A DNA stretch of 64,000 nucleotides from Nesterenkonia sp. E16_10 (GCF_017347085.1 NZ_JADPSA010000001.1:62001-126000), one strand, 5' to 3'. Positions 40,377 through 50,005 are shown, numbered from the stretch's first letter. Notes: generated by a model not told the origin, from the sequence alone. Numbers and translations are program-made.

Positions 40377-42035
40377 TCAGGACTTCTGCGCCGCCCCCTG
40401 CGCGGCTTCCCGGGCCTGCGCCGCCGTGGCGGCGGTCAGCGCGGCGGCCGCGATGGAGCGTGCCTGCTCCAAGGTGTGCAGCTTCAGCTCGGCGCGCACC
40501 TCGGCGAGCGCGGCCGGGGACATCGACAGCGTGTTCACGCCGAGCCCGACCAGGACGACGGCGAGCAGCGGATCCGCGGCGGCCTCGCCACAGACTCCGA
40601 CCGGCTTCTCCGAGGCGATGCCCGCCGCGCCGACTGTACGGATGAGCCGCAGCACCGCGGGGTGCCAGGGATCCTGCAGGGACGCCACGGAACCAAGCAG
40701 CCGGTCGGCCGCCATCGTGTACTGGGTCAGGTCGTTGGTGCCGATCGAGGCGAAGTCGGTGCGCGAGAGCAGCTCATCGGCCATCAGTGCGATGGAGGGA
40801 ACCTCCACCATGACCCCTGCGGTGGCCAGACCGTGCTCCTTGGCCAGGGCGGTGAACGCCTCGGCCTCCTCCACGGTGGAGACCATCGGAGCCATCACCC
40901 AGACATCGGCCTCGGTGTTCTCCTGGGCCTGGGCCAGGGCCGTGAGCTGGTCGCGAAGGATCTGCTCATTGGCCATCAGTGCGCGCAGTCCGCGCAGTCC
41001 CAGTGCCGGGTTCTCCTCGTGTGCGTCGTTGAGGAAGCTCAGCGGCTTGTCAGCACCGGCGTCGAGGGCTCGGACCACGACCTTCTGGCCTGGGAAGGCC
41101 TCGAGCACCGACTGGTAGGCCTCGCGCTGCTCCTGCACCGAGGGCGCCTCGTCGGCGCTGAGGAACAGGAACTCGGTCCGGAAGAGCCCCACGCCTTCGG
41201 CACCGAGCGCCACGGCCTTCTCGGTGCTCTTGGCGGAACCGAGGTTCGCCAGCAGCGGCACCGCGGTGCCGTCTGCCAGGGCGCCGGGGGTGATCGGTGC
41301 CGTGGCCTGTGCGGCGTGTGCCGCGCGGCGGGCCTGGGCCTCGTCGAGCTGCTCCTGGCTGGGATCGGTGATCACGGTGCCGGCTCCGGCGTCGACGATC
41401 ACCTGCTGGCCCTCGGTGAGGCTCTCGGCCTCGGCGACACCGACGATGGCGGTGATGGACTTCTCGCGCGCCAGGATCGCGGTGTGCGAGGTGGGACCGC
41501 CCTGGATGGTCACCAGGGCCTGGACCTGGTCCAGGTTCAGCAGCGCGGTGTCTGCCGGGGCCAGATCCTCGGCCACCAGGATGAACGGGTGGCCGGGGTC
41601 TGGCACGCCGGGGGCGGGGAGCCCGCGCAGGCTGGCGATCACCCTCTGGGAGACGTCGGAGAGGTCTGAGGCGCGCTCGCCGAGGTAGCCGCCGAGCTCC
41701 TCGAGCGTGGCGCGAAACTCAGCGAAGGCCTCATGCACGGCGTATTCGCCGGTCTTGCCCGCCTGCAGCCGAGTCGCGACCGCGTCATGCAGGGTGGGGT
41801 CCTGGGCCATCATGGCCTGGGCCTCAAGCACGTCGCGTGCCATGCCGCCAGCGGTGCGACCGCGGGCTTCCAGCTCGGCAGCCACCTCGGCGACCGCCCC
41901 CTGCACACGCTGCGTCTCAGCCTCGGCGCTCAGCGCGGAGGCTTCGTCGGCAGGTGCTGGCGGAGGAGGGGACATCCGGGCCACAGGCCCCGCAGCGATG
42001 CCCCTTCCCACGCCGATCCCGGAGAGCTCCGGCAT
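40377..42035 (-). CDS. ptsI: PTS enzyme I
   Basis: This 552-residue enzyme takes phosphate from phosphoenolpyruvate and passes it to HPr. It shows the phosphohistidine site IQGGPTSHTAILAR with His184, the PEP-binding LFRTEFLFLS, and GVCGEAAADPL near the C-terminus. Its ATG shares its first base with the ptsH stop (TGATG). As the general PTS enzyme I it would serve any PTS sugar system of the cell, yet here it lies within the mannitol operon. Its length is slightly under the usual 570-575. Confidence 0.96.
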   Translation of the reverse strand: MPELSGIGVGRGIAAGPVARMSPPPPAPADEASALSAEAETQRVQGAVAEVAAELEARGRTAGGMARDVLEAQAMMAQDPTLHDAVATRLQAGKTGEYAVHEAFAEFRATLEELGGYLGERASDLSDVSQRVIASLRGLPAPGVPDPGHPFILVAEDLAPADTALLNLDQVQALVTIQGGPTSHTAILAREKSITAIVGVAEAESLTEGQQVIVDAGAGTVITDPSQEQLDEAQARRAAHAAQATAPITPGALADGTAVPLLANLGSAKSTEKAVALGAEGVGLFRTEFLFLSADEAPSVQEQREAYQSVLEAFPGQKVVVRALDAGADKPLSFLNDAHEENPALGLRGLRALMANEQILRDQLTALAQAQENTEADVWVMAPMVSTVEEAEAFTALAKEHGLATAGVMVEVPSIALMADELLSRTDFASIGTNDLTQYTMAADRLLGSVASLQDPWHPAVLRLIRTVGAAGIASEKPVGVCGEAAADPLLAVVLVGLGVNTLSMSPAALAEVRAELKLHTLEQARSIAAAALTAATAAQAREAAQGAAQKS

Positions 42036-42307
42036 CAGGAGGCCTCGTCGTGGTCGGTGGTGAGGAACGTCTCCAGGCTGTCCAGGGTCTGCTCCTCGTT
42101 CTCACCCTCGGCGGTGAGCAGCACCTGGTCATCGCGCTCCACGCCCAGCGAGAGCACCCCGAGGATGCTGGCCGCGTTCACGGACTTCTCGCCCTTGGCG
42201 ATCGTCACCTGGGCGCCGGAGGCCTGGGCGGCCTCGACGAACAGCTTGGCCGGACGGGCGTGCAGTCCCTGCGAGGAGGCGACGGTGACAGTGCGAGTGG
42301 AGCTCAT
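42035..42307 (-). CDS. ptsH: Phosphocarrier protein HPr
   Basis: This 90-residue carrier has the phosphorylation site SQGLHARPAKLFVEAA with the active His16 and the Ser-46-type stretch KSVNAASILGVLSLG. It moves phosphate from enzyme I to the EIIA domain of MtlA and to PRD-type regulators such as MtlR. Its ATG overlaps the stop of the EIIB gene (ATGA), and its stop overlaps the ptsI start. The three are translationally coupled. Confidence 0.97.
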   Translation of the reverse strand: MSSTRTVTVASSQGLHARPAKLFVEAAQASGAQVTIAKGEKSVNAASILGVLSLGVERDDQVLLTAEGENEEQTLDSLETFLTTDHDEAS

Positions 42308-42651
42308 GAGAGTCCCTTTCGGGTTGATGCGGCGGCAGCCGCGTCGGGCATGGGGAAGACCTCGAGGATCAGCGCCAGGGCGCTGGTGCCCTCGAGGTCG
42401 GTGTAGATGTCTTCAGGAAGGAGCCTCACCACGGTGCCTGCCGGCGCGGTGAGTCCTCGGATGTCCTGAAGCGAGTCCGCGAGGTGCGGGCCGAGCAGGA
42501 TCAGATCCGCGGAGTCGAGATCATGGAGCAGGGAGGCCTGATTTCCGGCGCGCACCGCGTAGGGGACGCCGCAGCGGCGCATCGCCAGCTTCAGGCGCTG
42601 TGCCACGAAGGTGCTGGACGCGCCAGCACCGCAGACCACCAGGATCTCCAT
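42304..42651 (-). CDS. Orphan PTS EIIB-like protein
   Basis: This 115-residue protein opens MEILVVCGAGASSTFVAQRLK, the P-loop and active Cys8 of lactose/cellobiose-type EIIB. The middle and end match the small EIIB fold (DLILLGPHLADSLQDIRG). No matching EIIA or EIIC gene lies beside it. It is the first gene of the EIIB-ptsH-ptsI-mtlA-mtlD run, with GGAGAG before its ATG. It may carry phosphate to or from an unlinked IIC, or act as a regulatory acceptor for MtlR. I cannot choose between these. Confidence 0.8.
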   Translation of the reverse strand: MEILVVCGAGASSTFVAQRLKLAMRRCGVPYAVRAGNQASLLHDLDSADLILLGPHLADSLQDIRGLTAPAGTVVRLLPEDIYTDLEGTSALALILEVFPMPDAAAAASTRKGLS

Positions 42652-42678
42652 TGATCGCACTCTCCTTCCTCCTCGATT

Positions 42679-42704
42679 GTGCAGTGATTCAGGGCACACT
42701 GCAC
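42679..42704. promoter_or_regulatory. Inverted repeat in the divergent PTS/mtlR promoter region
   Basis: GTGCAGT, twelve bases, then ACTGCAC forms a perfect 7-bp inverted repeat in the 130-bp divergent region between the EIIB and mtlR starts. Its place suggests an operator, possibly for MtlR or a catabolite regulator. No regulator consensus is matched. Confidence 0.45.
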
Positions 42705-42781
42705 CGGCCTGGGGCCGAGAGTTCTTTCCGCTGGGGAGGAAAAACGGGTGCCTCGAGAGGGCCGCCCGGTAAGGTTTGAGC

Positions 42782-44722
42782 GTGGACCGGATGAGCAAGC
42801 GCCAGGAGCAGCTGATCAATGTGCTCCTGCGTGAGCCCGGGTGGATCACCGCCGGTTCTCTCGCTGACCTGCTCGGGGTCACCCCGCGCAGCGTCCGGTC
42901 CTATATCGCGCAGCTCAATGCACGCGTCCCCGCCGGCGCACCTGCGGCGGATCCGCAGACGACTCCGATCGAATCCGGGCCCGCGGGATACCGAGCGGAC
43001 CGGGCCGCGCTGGCGGCGCTGCGCAGCGACTCCGGCCGCGCCTCGACCCGGGACCGGCTCCACGGCCTGGTGCGCGAGCTGCTCGAGGCGCAGAACGGGG
43101 TCGATCTGCGCCGCGCTGCCGAACGGCTCTATGTCTCGGTGGCCACGCTGGAAGCAGATCTGGTGCGGGTGCGCGAGCTCCTCGCCGGAACCGGCAACAC
43201 CGTCCAACGCTCAGGCTCGCGTGCGCTGCTCATCGGCGATGAGCTGGCCCAGCGTCGGCTGGTCTCGAAGCTCGCCCACGAGGAGATGGAGCACGGTTCC
43301 TTCGACGGGGAGGGCCTGCGCCGCGCGGCGGGGCTGGGCTCGTTGGAGGCGGAGGCCTTTGGTCCGTTCAAGCGGGAGCTGGCGACGCAGCTGGCCGAGC
43401 AGGGCTACTACGTCAACGAGTTCGCCTCCACGGACGTGGTCCTGCATGTGGCGATCGCCGCGGATCGGGTCAGTCACGGACACCCCTTGGCGGGCACCCA
43501 CCTCGAGCCCAGCGCCCAGCAGGAGCGGCTGGCCGGCGTCGTCGGCAGGCTGGCCTCGGCGCATTTCGGAGTGAGTCTGGGGCAGGGCGACCTGCAGCAT
43601 CTGGCCTCGCTGGTGCTGACCCGGGTGGTCGCCTCCGACGGCAGCGCCGGCACCGAGGTGCCGCTGGACGCCGAGGTGGAACGGGCGGTGATCCGCGCCG
43701 TGGGCCACGCCGCGGAGGAGTATCTGGTGGACATCGCTCACGAGGACTTCATCCGCCGGCTGAGCCTGCACGTGCAGAACCTGGTCCACCGGGCACGCGA
43801 GCAGGCGTTCTCCCGCAATCCGCTGACCAAGTCGCTGAAGTCCAGCTATCCGATGATCTTCCAGGTGGCGGTCTCCATCGCCAGCGACGTCTCGGAGCAG
43901 CTCGACGTGCTGATCCGCGAGGATGAGATCGCCTATATCGCCATGCATGTGGGCGGCCGGCTGGAGCGCAGCCGCCGCACCGAGGCGGCGCTGACCGCGA
44001 CCATCGTGTGTCCTGGCTACTACGAGCTGCATGACCTGCTGCGCTCCCGGCTCGATGAATCCCTCGGTCCGGGCATCGAGGTCACCGCGGTGGAGACCCG
44101 GACCGATCCTGACTGGGCCGGAATGGACACCGATCTGGTGCTGACCACGATCGAGCCGCCGATGCCCGATGAGCGCACGGTGCAGCTGGCCCCGTTCATC
44201 ACCGACGCGGACATCCAACGCATCGCTGCGGTGGCTTCGAAGCGGCGTCGCGCCCGGCGGCTCACCCGGCTGCGCGGAGAGCTTGAGCGCTATTTCAGTC
44301 CCGAGGCCTTCATCCGCCCGCTGAAGGCCAGAGATGAAGTGGACGCGATCCGCCAGCTCAGCGCGCCGCTGCTCGTGCAGGGCATCATCGATGAGGACTA
44401 TGTGCTTGGCACCATCGAGCGCGAACGCCTCTCCTCCACGGCCTTCACCGAATCGCTCGCGGTCCCGCACGCGCTGACCATGACCGCTCGGCGCACCGCG
44501 CTCTCCATCGGGATCGCCGAGGGCTCGATCCGCTGGGGCGAAGGACGGATCCAGGTGGTCGCCCTGGCGGCGTTCTCCGAGTCCGAGCGCGAGGCGTTCC
44601 AGACCGTCTTCGAACAGCTCGTCGAGGTGCTCAGCGAACGCGAGTCGCTGCAGCGGATCCTGCGCCGCGGCACCGACTTCGGCGGATTCCTCGACGAGCT
44701 GGTCGCCGTCATCGACGGCTGA
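42782..44722 (+). CDS. mtlR: PRD-containing transcriptional activator, MtlR-type
   Basis: This protein of about 646 residues has an N-terminal HTH (SKRQEQLINVLLREPGW, LADLLGVTPRSVRSYIAQLN), a second HTH region, two PRD domains (about 185-290 and 305-410, the second with HEDFIRRLSLHVQNLVHRAR), a small EIIB-like domain with Cys in IVCPGYYELHDLL, and a C-terminal EIIA-like domain with LAVPHALTMTAR. In MtlR proteins HPr~P and EII components phosphorylate these His and Cys residues to report sugar supply. It is divergent from the PTS operon, which it probably controls. I chose the GTG at 42782 with AAGG upstream; a TTG two codons earlier and an ATG three codons later also exist. Confidence 0.87.
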   Translation: MDRMSKRQEQLINVLLREPGWITAGSLADLLGVTPRSVRSYIAQLNARVPAGAPAADPQTTPIESGPAGYRADRAALAALRSDSGRASTRDRLHGLVRELLEAQNGVDLRRAAERLYVSVATLEADLVRVRELLAGTGNTVQRSGSRALLIGDELAQRRLVSKLAHEEMEHGSFDGEGLRRAAGLGSLEAEAFGPFKRELATQLAEQGYYVNEFASTDVVLHVAIAADRVSHGHPLAGTHLEPSAQQERLAGVVGRLASAHFGVSLGQGDLQHLASLVLTRVVASDGSAGTEVPLDAEVERAVIRAVGHAAEEYLVDIAHEDFIRRLSLHVQNLVHRAREQAFSRNPLTKSLKSSYPMIFQVAVSIASDVSEQLDVLIREDEIAYIAMHVGGRLERSRRTEAALTATIVCPGYYELHDLLRSRLDESLGPGIEVTAVETRTDPDWAGMDTDLVLTTIEPPMPDERTVQLAPFITDADIQRIAAVASKRRRARRLTRLRGELERYFSPEAFIRPLKARDEVDAIRQLSAPLLVQGIIDEDYVLGTIERERLSSTAFTESLAVPHALTMTARRTALSIGIAEGSIRWGEGRIQVVALAAFSESEREAFQTVFEQLVEVLSERESLQRILRRGTDFGGFLDELVAVIDG

Positions 44723-44755
44723 TCCTGCCCGGCTGGCCCGGGGCCGGACACAGAA

Positions 44756-44793
44756 CTGCCCCGTCCCTGACTCATGAGTCGGCGACGGGGCAG
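44756..44793. terminator. Terminator between mtlR and the MFS gene
   Basis: A 10-bp stem (44756-44765 with 44784-44793) has an inner palindrome GACTCATGAGTC. It separates two convergent genes. No long T-run follows. Confidence 0.7.
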
Positions 44794-44807
44794 CTGGAGC
44801 CGTCTGA

Positions 44808-46220
44808 CTACTTGGCGGCCTCGGTGTAGAGCGACTTCTTCGAGGTCTCCGGGGCCAGGATCAGCGCGATCAGCGTCAGCACGCCCAGGCCGGCCAGGTA
44901 GAGCCCGACCGCTCCGACGCCGAAGGCCTGGACGAGCCAGGCCGCCACGAAGGGGGTCAGCGCCGCGCCCAGGATGGAGGCGGCGTTATAGGCCACGCCC
45001 GATCCGGTGTAGCGGGTGTTCGTGGGGAACAGCTCCGGCAGCACCGCGGACATCGGTCCGAAGGTGAGCCCCATCAGGGTCATGCCGACGGCGAGGAAGG
45101 CCAGCATCTGCCAGACGTTGAGGTCCTCCCCCGTGCCCATGGAGTCTGCGGAGAGCCAGTAGCGGAAGCTCAGTCCGAAGGCCATGATCGCCAGGGTGAC
45201 CACGATCAGCATCGGGCGGCGGCCGAAGCGGTCGGCCAGTCGGCCGGCCACCGGGACGAAGATCGCGAAGAAGGTGATCGCGATGATCTGCAGCACCAGG
45301 AAGTCCTGGTACCCGTAGCTCAGCCCGCCGACCTCGGCGCTGCCGATGGCGTAGGAGAGCACCCAGGTGGTCATCAGGTAGAACAGTCCGTAGGTGGCCA
45401 GCATGATGAAGGTGCCCAGGATGATCTCCCACCAGTTGCGCCGGAAGACCTCCCCGATGGGGGCCTTGACCCGCTCGTTGCTGGCCATGGCCTTGGCGAA
45501 GACCGGGGTCTCCTCGATCCGGAGCCGGACATAGAGTCCGACGGCGACCATGATCACCGAGAGCAGGAACGGCAGGCGCCAGCCCCAGACCAGGAACGGG
45601 TCGTTGAGGTCGCGTGCCGTGGAGTCGTAGGCGAACAGGGTGGCCAGCAGCAGGAAGAGCCCGTTGGCGAGCATGAAGCCGAAGGGGGCACCCAGCTGTG
45701 GCCACATGGCCGCCTGCGCTCGCTTGCCCGGCCGGGCGGTCTCGGAGGCCAGCAGCGCGGCACCGGACCATTCGCCGCCCAGGCCGAGGCCCTGGCAGAA
45801 ACGCAGGATGGTCAGCATCGCCGGCGCCCAGAGCCCGACCTGGTGATAGGTGGGCAGCGCGCCGATCAGGAAGGTGGCGATGCCCATGGTCAGCAGCGCA
45901 CCCACCAGGGTGGCCTTGCGCCCGATCTTGTCCCCATAGTGGCCGAAGATGATGGCACCCAGCGGCCGGGCCACGAAGGCCGCACCAAAGGTGGCCATCG
46001 AGGCCAGCAGCGCGGAACCCTCATCGCCGTAGAAGAAGAGCAGCGGGAAGATCGACACGGCCGCGGTGGCGTAGATATAGAAGTCGTAGAACTCGATCGT
46101 GGTCCCGATCAGCGAGGCCATGATGATCCGGCGGCGCGGGACTGTCAGGTTCTCATCCGCCACGCCGTCGACTTTTCGTTTCGAGGCGCCGGGCGCTGAG
46201 GGGTCAACAGAGGTAGACAT
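44808..46220 (-). CDS. MFS transporter, metabolite:H+ symporter (MHS) type
   Basis: This 470-residue protein has twelve predicted helices and the MHS/ProP-like signatures: GTTIEFYDFYIYATAA, GHYGDKIGRKATL between helices 2 and 3, RFCQGLGLGGEWSGAALL in helix 5, and RLADRFGRRPMLIV in the second half. Family members import dicarboxylates, shikimate, proline/betaine or similar solutes with H+. The first 28 residues are polar. The solute cannot be told from sequence. It lies after the mtlR terminator and does not appear to belong to the mannitol operon. Confidence 0.9.
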   Translation of the reverse strand: MSTSVDPSAPGASKRKVDGVADENLTVPRRRIIMASLIGTTIEFYDFYIYATAAVSIFPLLFFYGDEGSALLASMATFGAAFVARPLGAIIFGHYGDKIGRKATLVGALLTMGIATFLIGALPTYHQVGLWAPAMLTILRFCQGLGLGGEWSGAALLASETARPGKRAQAAMWPQLGAPFGFMLANGLFLLLATLFAYDSTARDLNDPFLVWGWRLPFLLSVIMVAVGLYVRLRIEETPVFAKAMASNERVKAPIGEVFRRNWWEIILGTFIMLATYGLFYLMTTWVLSYAIGSAEVGGLSYGYQDFLVLQIIAITFFAIFVPVAGRLADRFGRRPMLIVVTLAIMAFGLSFRYWLSADSMGTGEDLNVWQMLAFLAVGMTLMGLTFGPMSAVLPELFPTNTRYTGSGVAYNAASILGAALTPFVAAWLVQAFGVGAVGLYLAGLGVLTLIALILAPETSKKSLYTEAAK

Positions 46221-46717
46221 TGCTGGGCATCTCCACAGAAGGGTTGATGGTGAGCGGCGCCGAGTGCGGCGCAGACCAGAAATGATAGGTCGGGGCCAGG
46301 AGCGTGCTGTACCCGGGTCACGGCAGTCTCAGCAGTTGAGACTTCAGGGACATCTCCCGGGGCCCGACCTACAACGAAGAGCGGTGCGAATTCACCGATT
46401 CGCCCGCAGCTTCCTCAGTAAATCTAGAGTTCGGTATTGCAAAGGACGCACCACCGTGAAGGCACCTCAGGCGCTGGTCGAACCGTGGATTTGGGCGAAG
46501 GTAAATTGTAGTTTCGGGGACTCCAGGCCGCGCCTGAAGAGCGTAGCTGCCAACCAAGTTGTGCGGCAGAAGTAGGTGAACCTTCAGGGTGCGCGGCCAT
46601 CGAAGCGATCTTAGAAAGCTCCAAGCGCCTAAGCTGTACCAAATATTCATGAGCAAGGTAGTGATCGGCGCCATTCCTGTCGCGCTACCACAATGCGCAT
46701 TCGACTAGGAGGCTTAC
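46221..46717. other. Gene-free region before the helicase gene
   Basis: These 497 bases contain no convincing gene. The left 140 bases have host-like composition; from about 46360 the DNA is noticeably less GC-rich, like the helicase gene that follows. Short open frames here lack ribosome sites and family resemblance. The right end has AGGAGG at 46707-46712 for the helicase ATG. It may hold a promoter or the edge of an acquired segment. I found no tRNA or repeat marking the boundary. Confidence 0.6.
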
Positions 46718-49700
46718 ATGTCCGGCACCGAAGCGCATGGAATCGTTCTGACAGACGAATTTAGAACGGCGCTTTCACTGCTTGAGCAGGGTGAAAGTAT
46801 TTTCCTCACCGGAAAGGCCGGCACGGGCAAATCAACGTTGATCCGAGAGTTTCTCTCTCTAACTGCACGGACAGCGATAGTCGCCGCACCAACCGGAATC
46901 GCCGCACTGAATGTCAACGGATACACGATTCACCGTTTATTTTCGTTCTGGCCTGGTGTGACTGTCGAGCACGTCCGTTCAGATGCCTACTACCCGAAAA
47001 GGTTCGGACGAGTCCTTTCGAAGATCGACACACTGGTTATTGATGAGGCATCGATGGTCCGTGCCGACCTTTTCGATTGCCTGACGACTGCGCTTGAGCG
47101 CTTCGGCCCACGTCCAGGGGAACGTTTCGGTGGCGTCCAGGTAGTGCTTGTGGGCGACCTATTTCAGCTACCTCCAGTAGTAGTGGAAGCGGAGGAGCAT
47201 TACTTCTCTGAGGTCTACGACTCGCCCTTCTTCTTCTCTGCTCGGAGCTACGAAGAGCATCGGTTCCCGGTTGTAGAGCTGACCACGGTCTTCAGACAAG
47301 TCGGCGATACACAGTTGGTCGACATACTTAATTCCGTCCGGAACGGATCTCTCGGCGACTACGAGCGGCAGGTGCTCAATCAAAGAGTGAATCCCTCGTT
47401 CGACCCACCGCTTGACGAATACTGGCTGACTCTCACCACTACGAATCGGATCGCGACTGCTCGGAACAAGGCAATGCTTGATCAGATCAGAGCGGAGACG
47501 TCGACCAGTTACGCCGTGATCACCGGCGAGCTGGATGGGTTCGACATTCCCACTGACGAGACGCTTGAGTTCAAGGTCGGGACCCAGGTAATGCTTCTGA
47601 CCAATGATGGCGCAGATCGTTGGGTCAACGGCAGCATCGGCAAGATCGTGGAAGTCTTCGATGACACGGATGACCCCTCCATCTCTGTTCAACTAAACGA
47701 CGGAAACACGGTTCGTGTGGAGCGACATGTCTGGGAAGTCACTCGACCTGTCGTAAACGGAAGTCGCCTCCAGCACGAGGTGGTGGGCTCGTTTACTCAG
47801 CTGCCCTTTCGACTTGCCTGGGCCATCACGATCCACAAGAGCCAGGGACAGACTCTAGACCAATGCCGTGTGGACCTATCGGGCGGCATCTTCGCTGACG
47901 GACAACTGTATGTAGCACTAAGCCGATGCACCTCTCTGAACGGACTCGTCCTGGCCCGAGCCGTGGAACCTAAACACCTTCGGGTCAATCAACGGATCCG
48001 TCGGTTCCTCGATACGGGCGGTCGATTGACGGGATCAAAAGGAGGAGCGTATCTAGGCGTGTCCCTCGTAGGAGATGTCGGTCGACAGTGGAAGCCCAGG
48101 ATCGTAGAGCTTGCCGTCGTGACCGATGACGGACAAGAAGCCACGACCCTGGTGGCCCCGGGCCGTGATGTGGGAGATTCTCAGCAACGGTACGGAATCA
48201 CGGCAACAGATGTGCATCTGGCTCCAACTCTGCATGAGGCTTGGAACGCGCTTTCTCCGCTGCTGGAAGGCAGGACTCCGGTTGGCGTCCGTATCGATGA
48301 GACCCTCGAGTACATCGACTTCGAACTTAAGCGCGGCGGGCTGGTCACCCACATCCCCGTGGGAGATGACGTCGCAGAGCTGATTTCCGAAGCAGCCGGC
48401 GCCAATTTCGAGTCGCTTCCGGCCATCGAGAAGGCGAGATCTGTTCGAGAGTTGGCCCTCGAAAATGGGGTCGCTTCCTCCTCAGATGTGTTCACCCCAG
48501 CGAAGCACACACCCGGTTTTCTCAAGGGTCGCGATCGAAGTTCTACCGGCATCGACTTCAGAGTCCGGTGTTCTCCTTCCGAGAACCCAGTGCAAGTTCT
48601 CGCCGAGCTCCTCAGCGAGCGGCCCCACCTGGCACACAGCGGCGTGCCCGACAGTGTCGAGATCCTCCGACAGCTTCAGGACGAGTCTGGCGTTGTCCTT
48701 GCGGCTGGTCTACACGAGGACGCACCCGACATTCGAATCGCGGACGTGTTGCAGCCAGGGGTACGGGTTTGCTTCACGGGTTCGGCCACGGATCGTGAGG
48801 GGAGGAAGATCCCCCGCGATGATCTAGAGGCGCAAGCTTCCTCAAGGGGCTTGGAAGCAGTAGATACCGTCACGAAAACCCGCTGCGACGTACTCGTAGT
48901 TGCCGAACGAGGAACCCAATCGGGCAAAGCGCGGCAAGCAGGTAAATTCGGGAAGCCGATCTTCACGGTTGACGAGTTCATCGACTGGCTCGAGGGAAAC
49001 GTCGTCCCCCGTGAGAGACCAGCCGAAGGCAAGGCACAATTCACTATCGAACGGATATCAACCACAGAGGCGGAACCAAAGGACATCGCTCAGGTCCTCA
49101 CCGGGGCTAGCGATCGCGTCGCCAACGAACGCCACTCCCCCGAACGAGACCGCATCACCGAATCCGAAGGAAGACCAGGAGCGCCGAACTCATTCAAGCA
49201 GGACGCAGTAGAGACGTATGAGGCACTTACGGCGAACGTCCAGAGACGTGAGCCTTTCGCCGTGGCTTACACAGATTCGAACCTAGATGAACTCCTCAGC
49301 CCAGGTTCAATAATCGCGTTCTCGGGAATCATCACCTCTCCCCGAACCGGACAGAGACTCACGCGCCCGGAGTTGGCAGGGCTCGTAGAACCAAGGGGAC
49401 TCGTCGTAGATACTGCAGTAACCAAGGCAAGGACGAGCGTCCTCATTCACGTCGGTGCCAACCCTGACTCGGTCCAGGTGAGGGCAGCGGTCAAGTACGG
49501 AAAACCCATCGTTCCAGTGGGCGCCTTCTTCGCTTGGCTGGACCTCGCTGAACCGGCTTCGCACCCTCAGGGAGCTGACTGGAAGTCGGGCTCAGACCAG
49601 GGTGAAGCACCCCTTGCGCCTCGGTCTTCGGCGCCGCAAGTCCCGACAGACTCCCAGTTGATCGACTCCACCTCTTCGTTGCCAACATCTACCCATGACC

Positions 49701-50005
49701 ACAGGCACCTGACGCCAAGCAGTAGGAACTTCGACGAGGCGGCGCGGACTGAACCTTGTGAGTCGGACGACTCTTCTGCCCCGAAACCGCACCGGCCTGC
49801 TCCGCGGTTCCATCTGAAGATGCTTGGACTTCTGCTCGCTCTCCTGGTTGCTCTGCCGTTCGTAGGTGCACTTATCGCCATCTCAGTTCCAGCGGTTGAC
49901 ACCGTGATGGCGGTGCTAGTATTCGCGTCCTTTCTGGCAGGGGCGCTTCTCATTCCCATATGGATAGTTATAGCTATCAGACGCTTGCGAAGAAGTCGTC
50001 GATAG
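46718..50005 (+). CDS. Pif1-like helicase fused to two BRCT domains and a membrane anchor
   Basis: This 1095-residue protein starts at an ATG with a perfect AGGAGG five bases upstream. Residues 1-435 form a Pif1/RecD-type SF1B helicase: Walker A FLTGKAGTGKST (29-40), Walker B TLVIDEASMV, VLVGDLFQLPPV (143-154), then AITIHKSQGQTLD and LYVALSRCTSLNGL. Residues 445-560 look like a worn DnaQ-type exonuclease fold lacking the first Asp-x-Glu. Two BRCT-like domains follow (about 681-760 and 863-943), each opening with a CFTGSATD- or AFSGIITS-type strand. After a polar linker come two hydrophobic helices (about 1035-1057 and 1061-1087) with a basic tail. The DNA is less GC-rich than the neighbours. 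No partner genes adjoin it. The whole arrangement is unknown to me. Confidence 0.85.
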   Translation: MSGTEAHGIVLTDEFRTALSLLEQGESIFLTGKAGTGKSTLIREFLSLTARTAIVAAPTGIAALNVNGYTIHRLFSFWPGVTVEHVRSDAYYPKRFGRVLSKIDTLVIDEASMVRADLFDCLTTALERFGPRPGERFGGVQVVLVGDLFQLPPVVVEAEEHYFSEVYDSPFFFSARSYEEHRFPVVELTTVFRQVGDTQLVDILNSVRNGSLGDYERQVLNQRVNPSFDPPLDEYWLTLTTTNRIATARNKAMLDQIRAETSTSYAVITGELDGFDIPTDETLEFKVGTQVMLLTNDGADRWVNGSIGKIVEVFDDTDDPSISVQLNDGNTVRVERHVWEVTRPVVNGSRLQHEVVGSFTQLPFRLAWAITIHKSQGQTLDQCRVDLSGGIFADGQLYVALSRCTSLNGLVLARAVEPKHLRVNQRIRRFLDTGGRLTGSKGGAYLGVSLVGDVGRQWKPRIVELAVVTDDGQEATTLVAPGRDVGDSQQRYGITATDVHLAPTLHEAWNALSPLLEGRTPVGVRIDETLEYIDFELKRGGLVTHIPVGDDVAELISEAAGANFESLPAIEKARSVRELALENGVASSSDVFTPAKHTPGFLKGRDRSSTGIDFRVRCSPSENPVQVLAELLSERPHLAHSGVPDSVEILRQLQDESGVVLAAGLHEDAPDIRIADVLQPGVRVCFTGSATDREGRKIPRDDLEAQASSRGLEAVDTVTKTRCDVLVVAERGTQSGKARQAGKFGKPIFTVDEFIDWLEGNVVPRERPAEGKAQFTIERISTTEAEPKDIAQVLTGASDRVANERHSPERDRITESEGRPGAPNSFKQDAVETYEALTANVQRREPFAVAYTDSNLDELLSPGSIIAFSGIITSPRTGQRLTRPELAGLVEPRGLVVDTAVTKARTSVLIHVGANPDSVQVRAAVKYGKPIVPVGAFFAWLDLAEPASHPQGADWKSGSDQGEAPLAPRSSAPQVPTDSQLIDSTSSLPTSTHDHRHLTPSSRNFDEAARTEPCESDDSSAPKPHRPAPRFHLKMLGLLLALLVALPFVGALIAISVPAVDTVMAVLVFASFLAGALLIPIWIVIAIRRLRRSRR

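Noticed and set aside
46369-46674. A 101-codon minus-strand frame before the helicase gene
   Set aside because: No SD and no recognisable protein features. I treat the region as gene-free.
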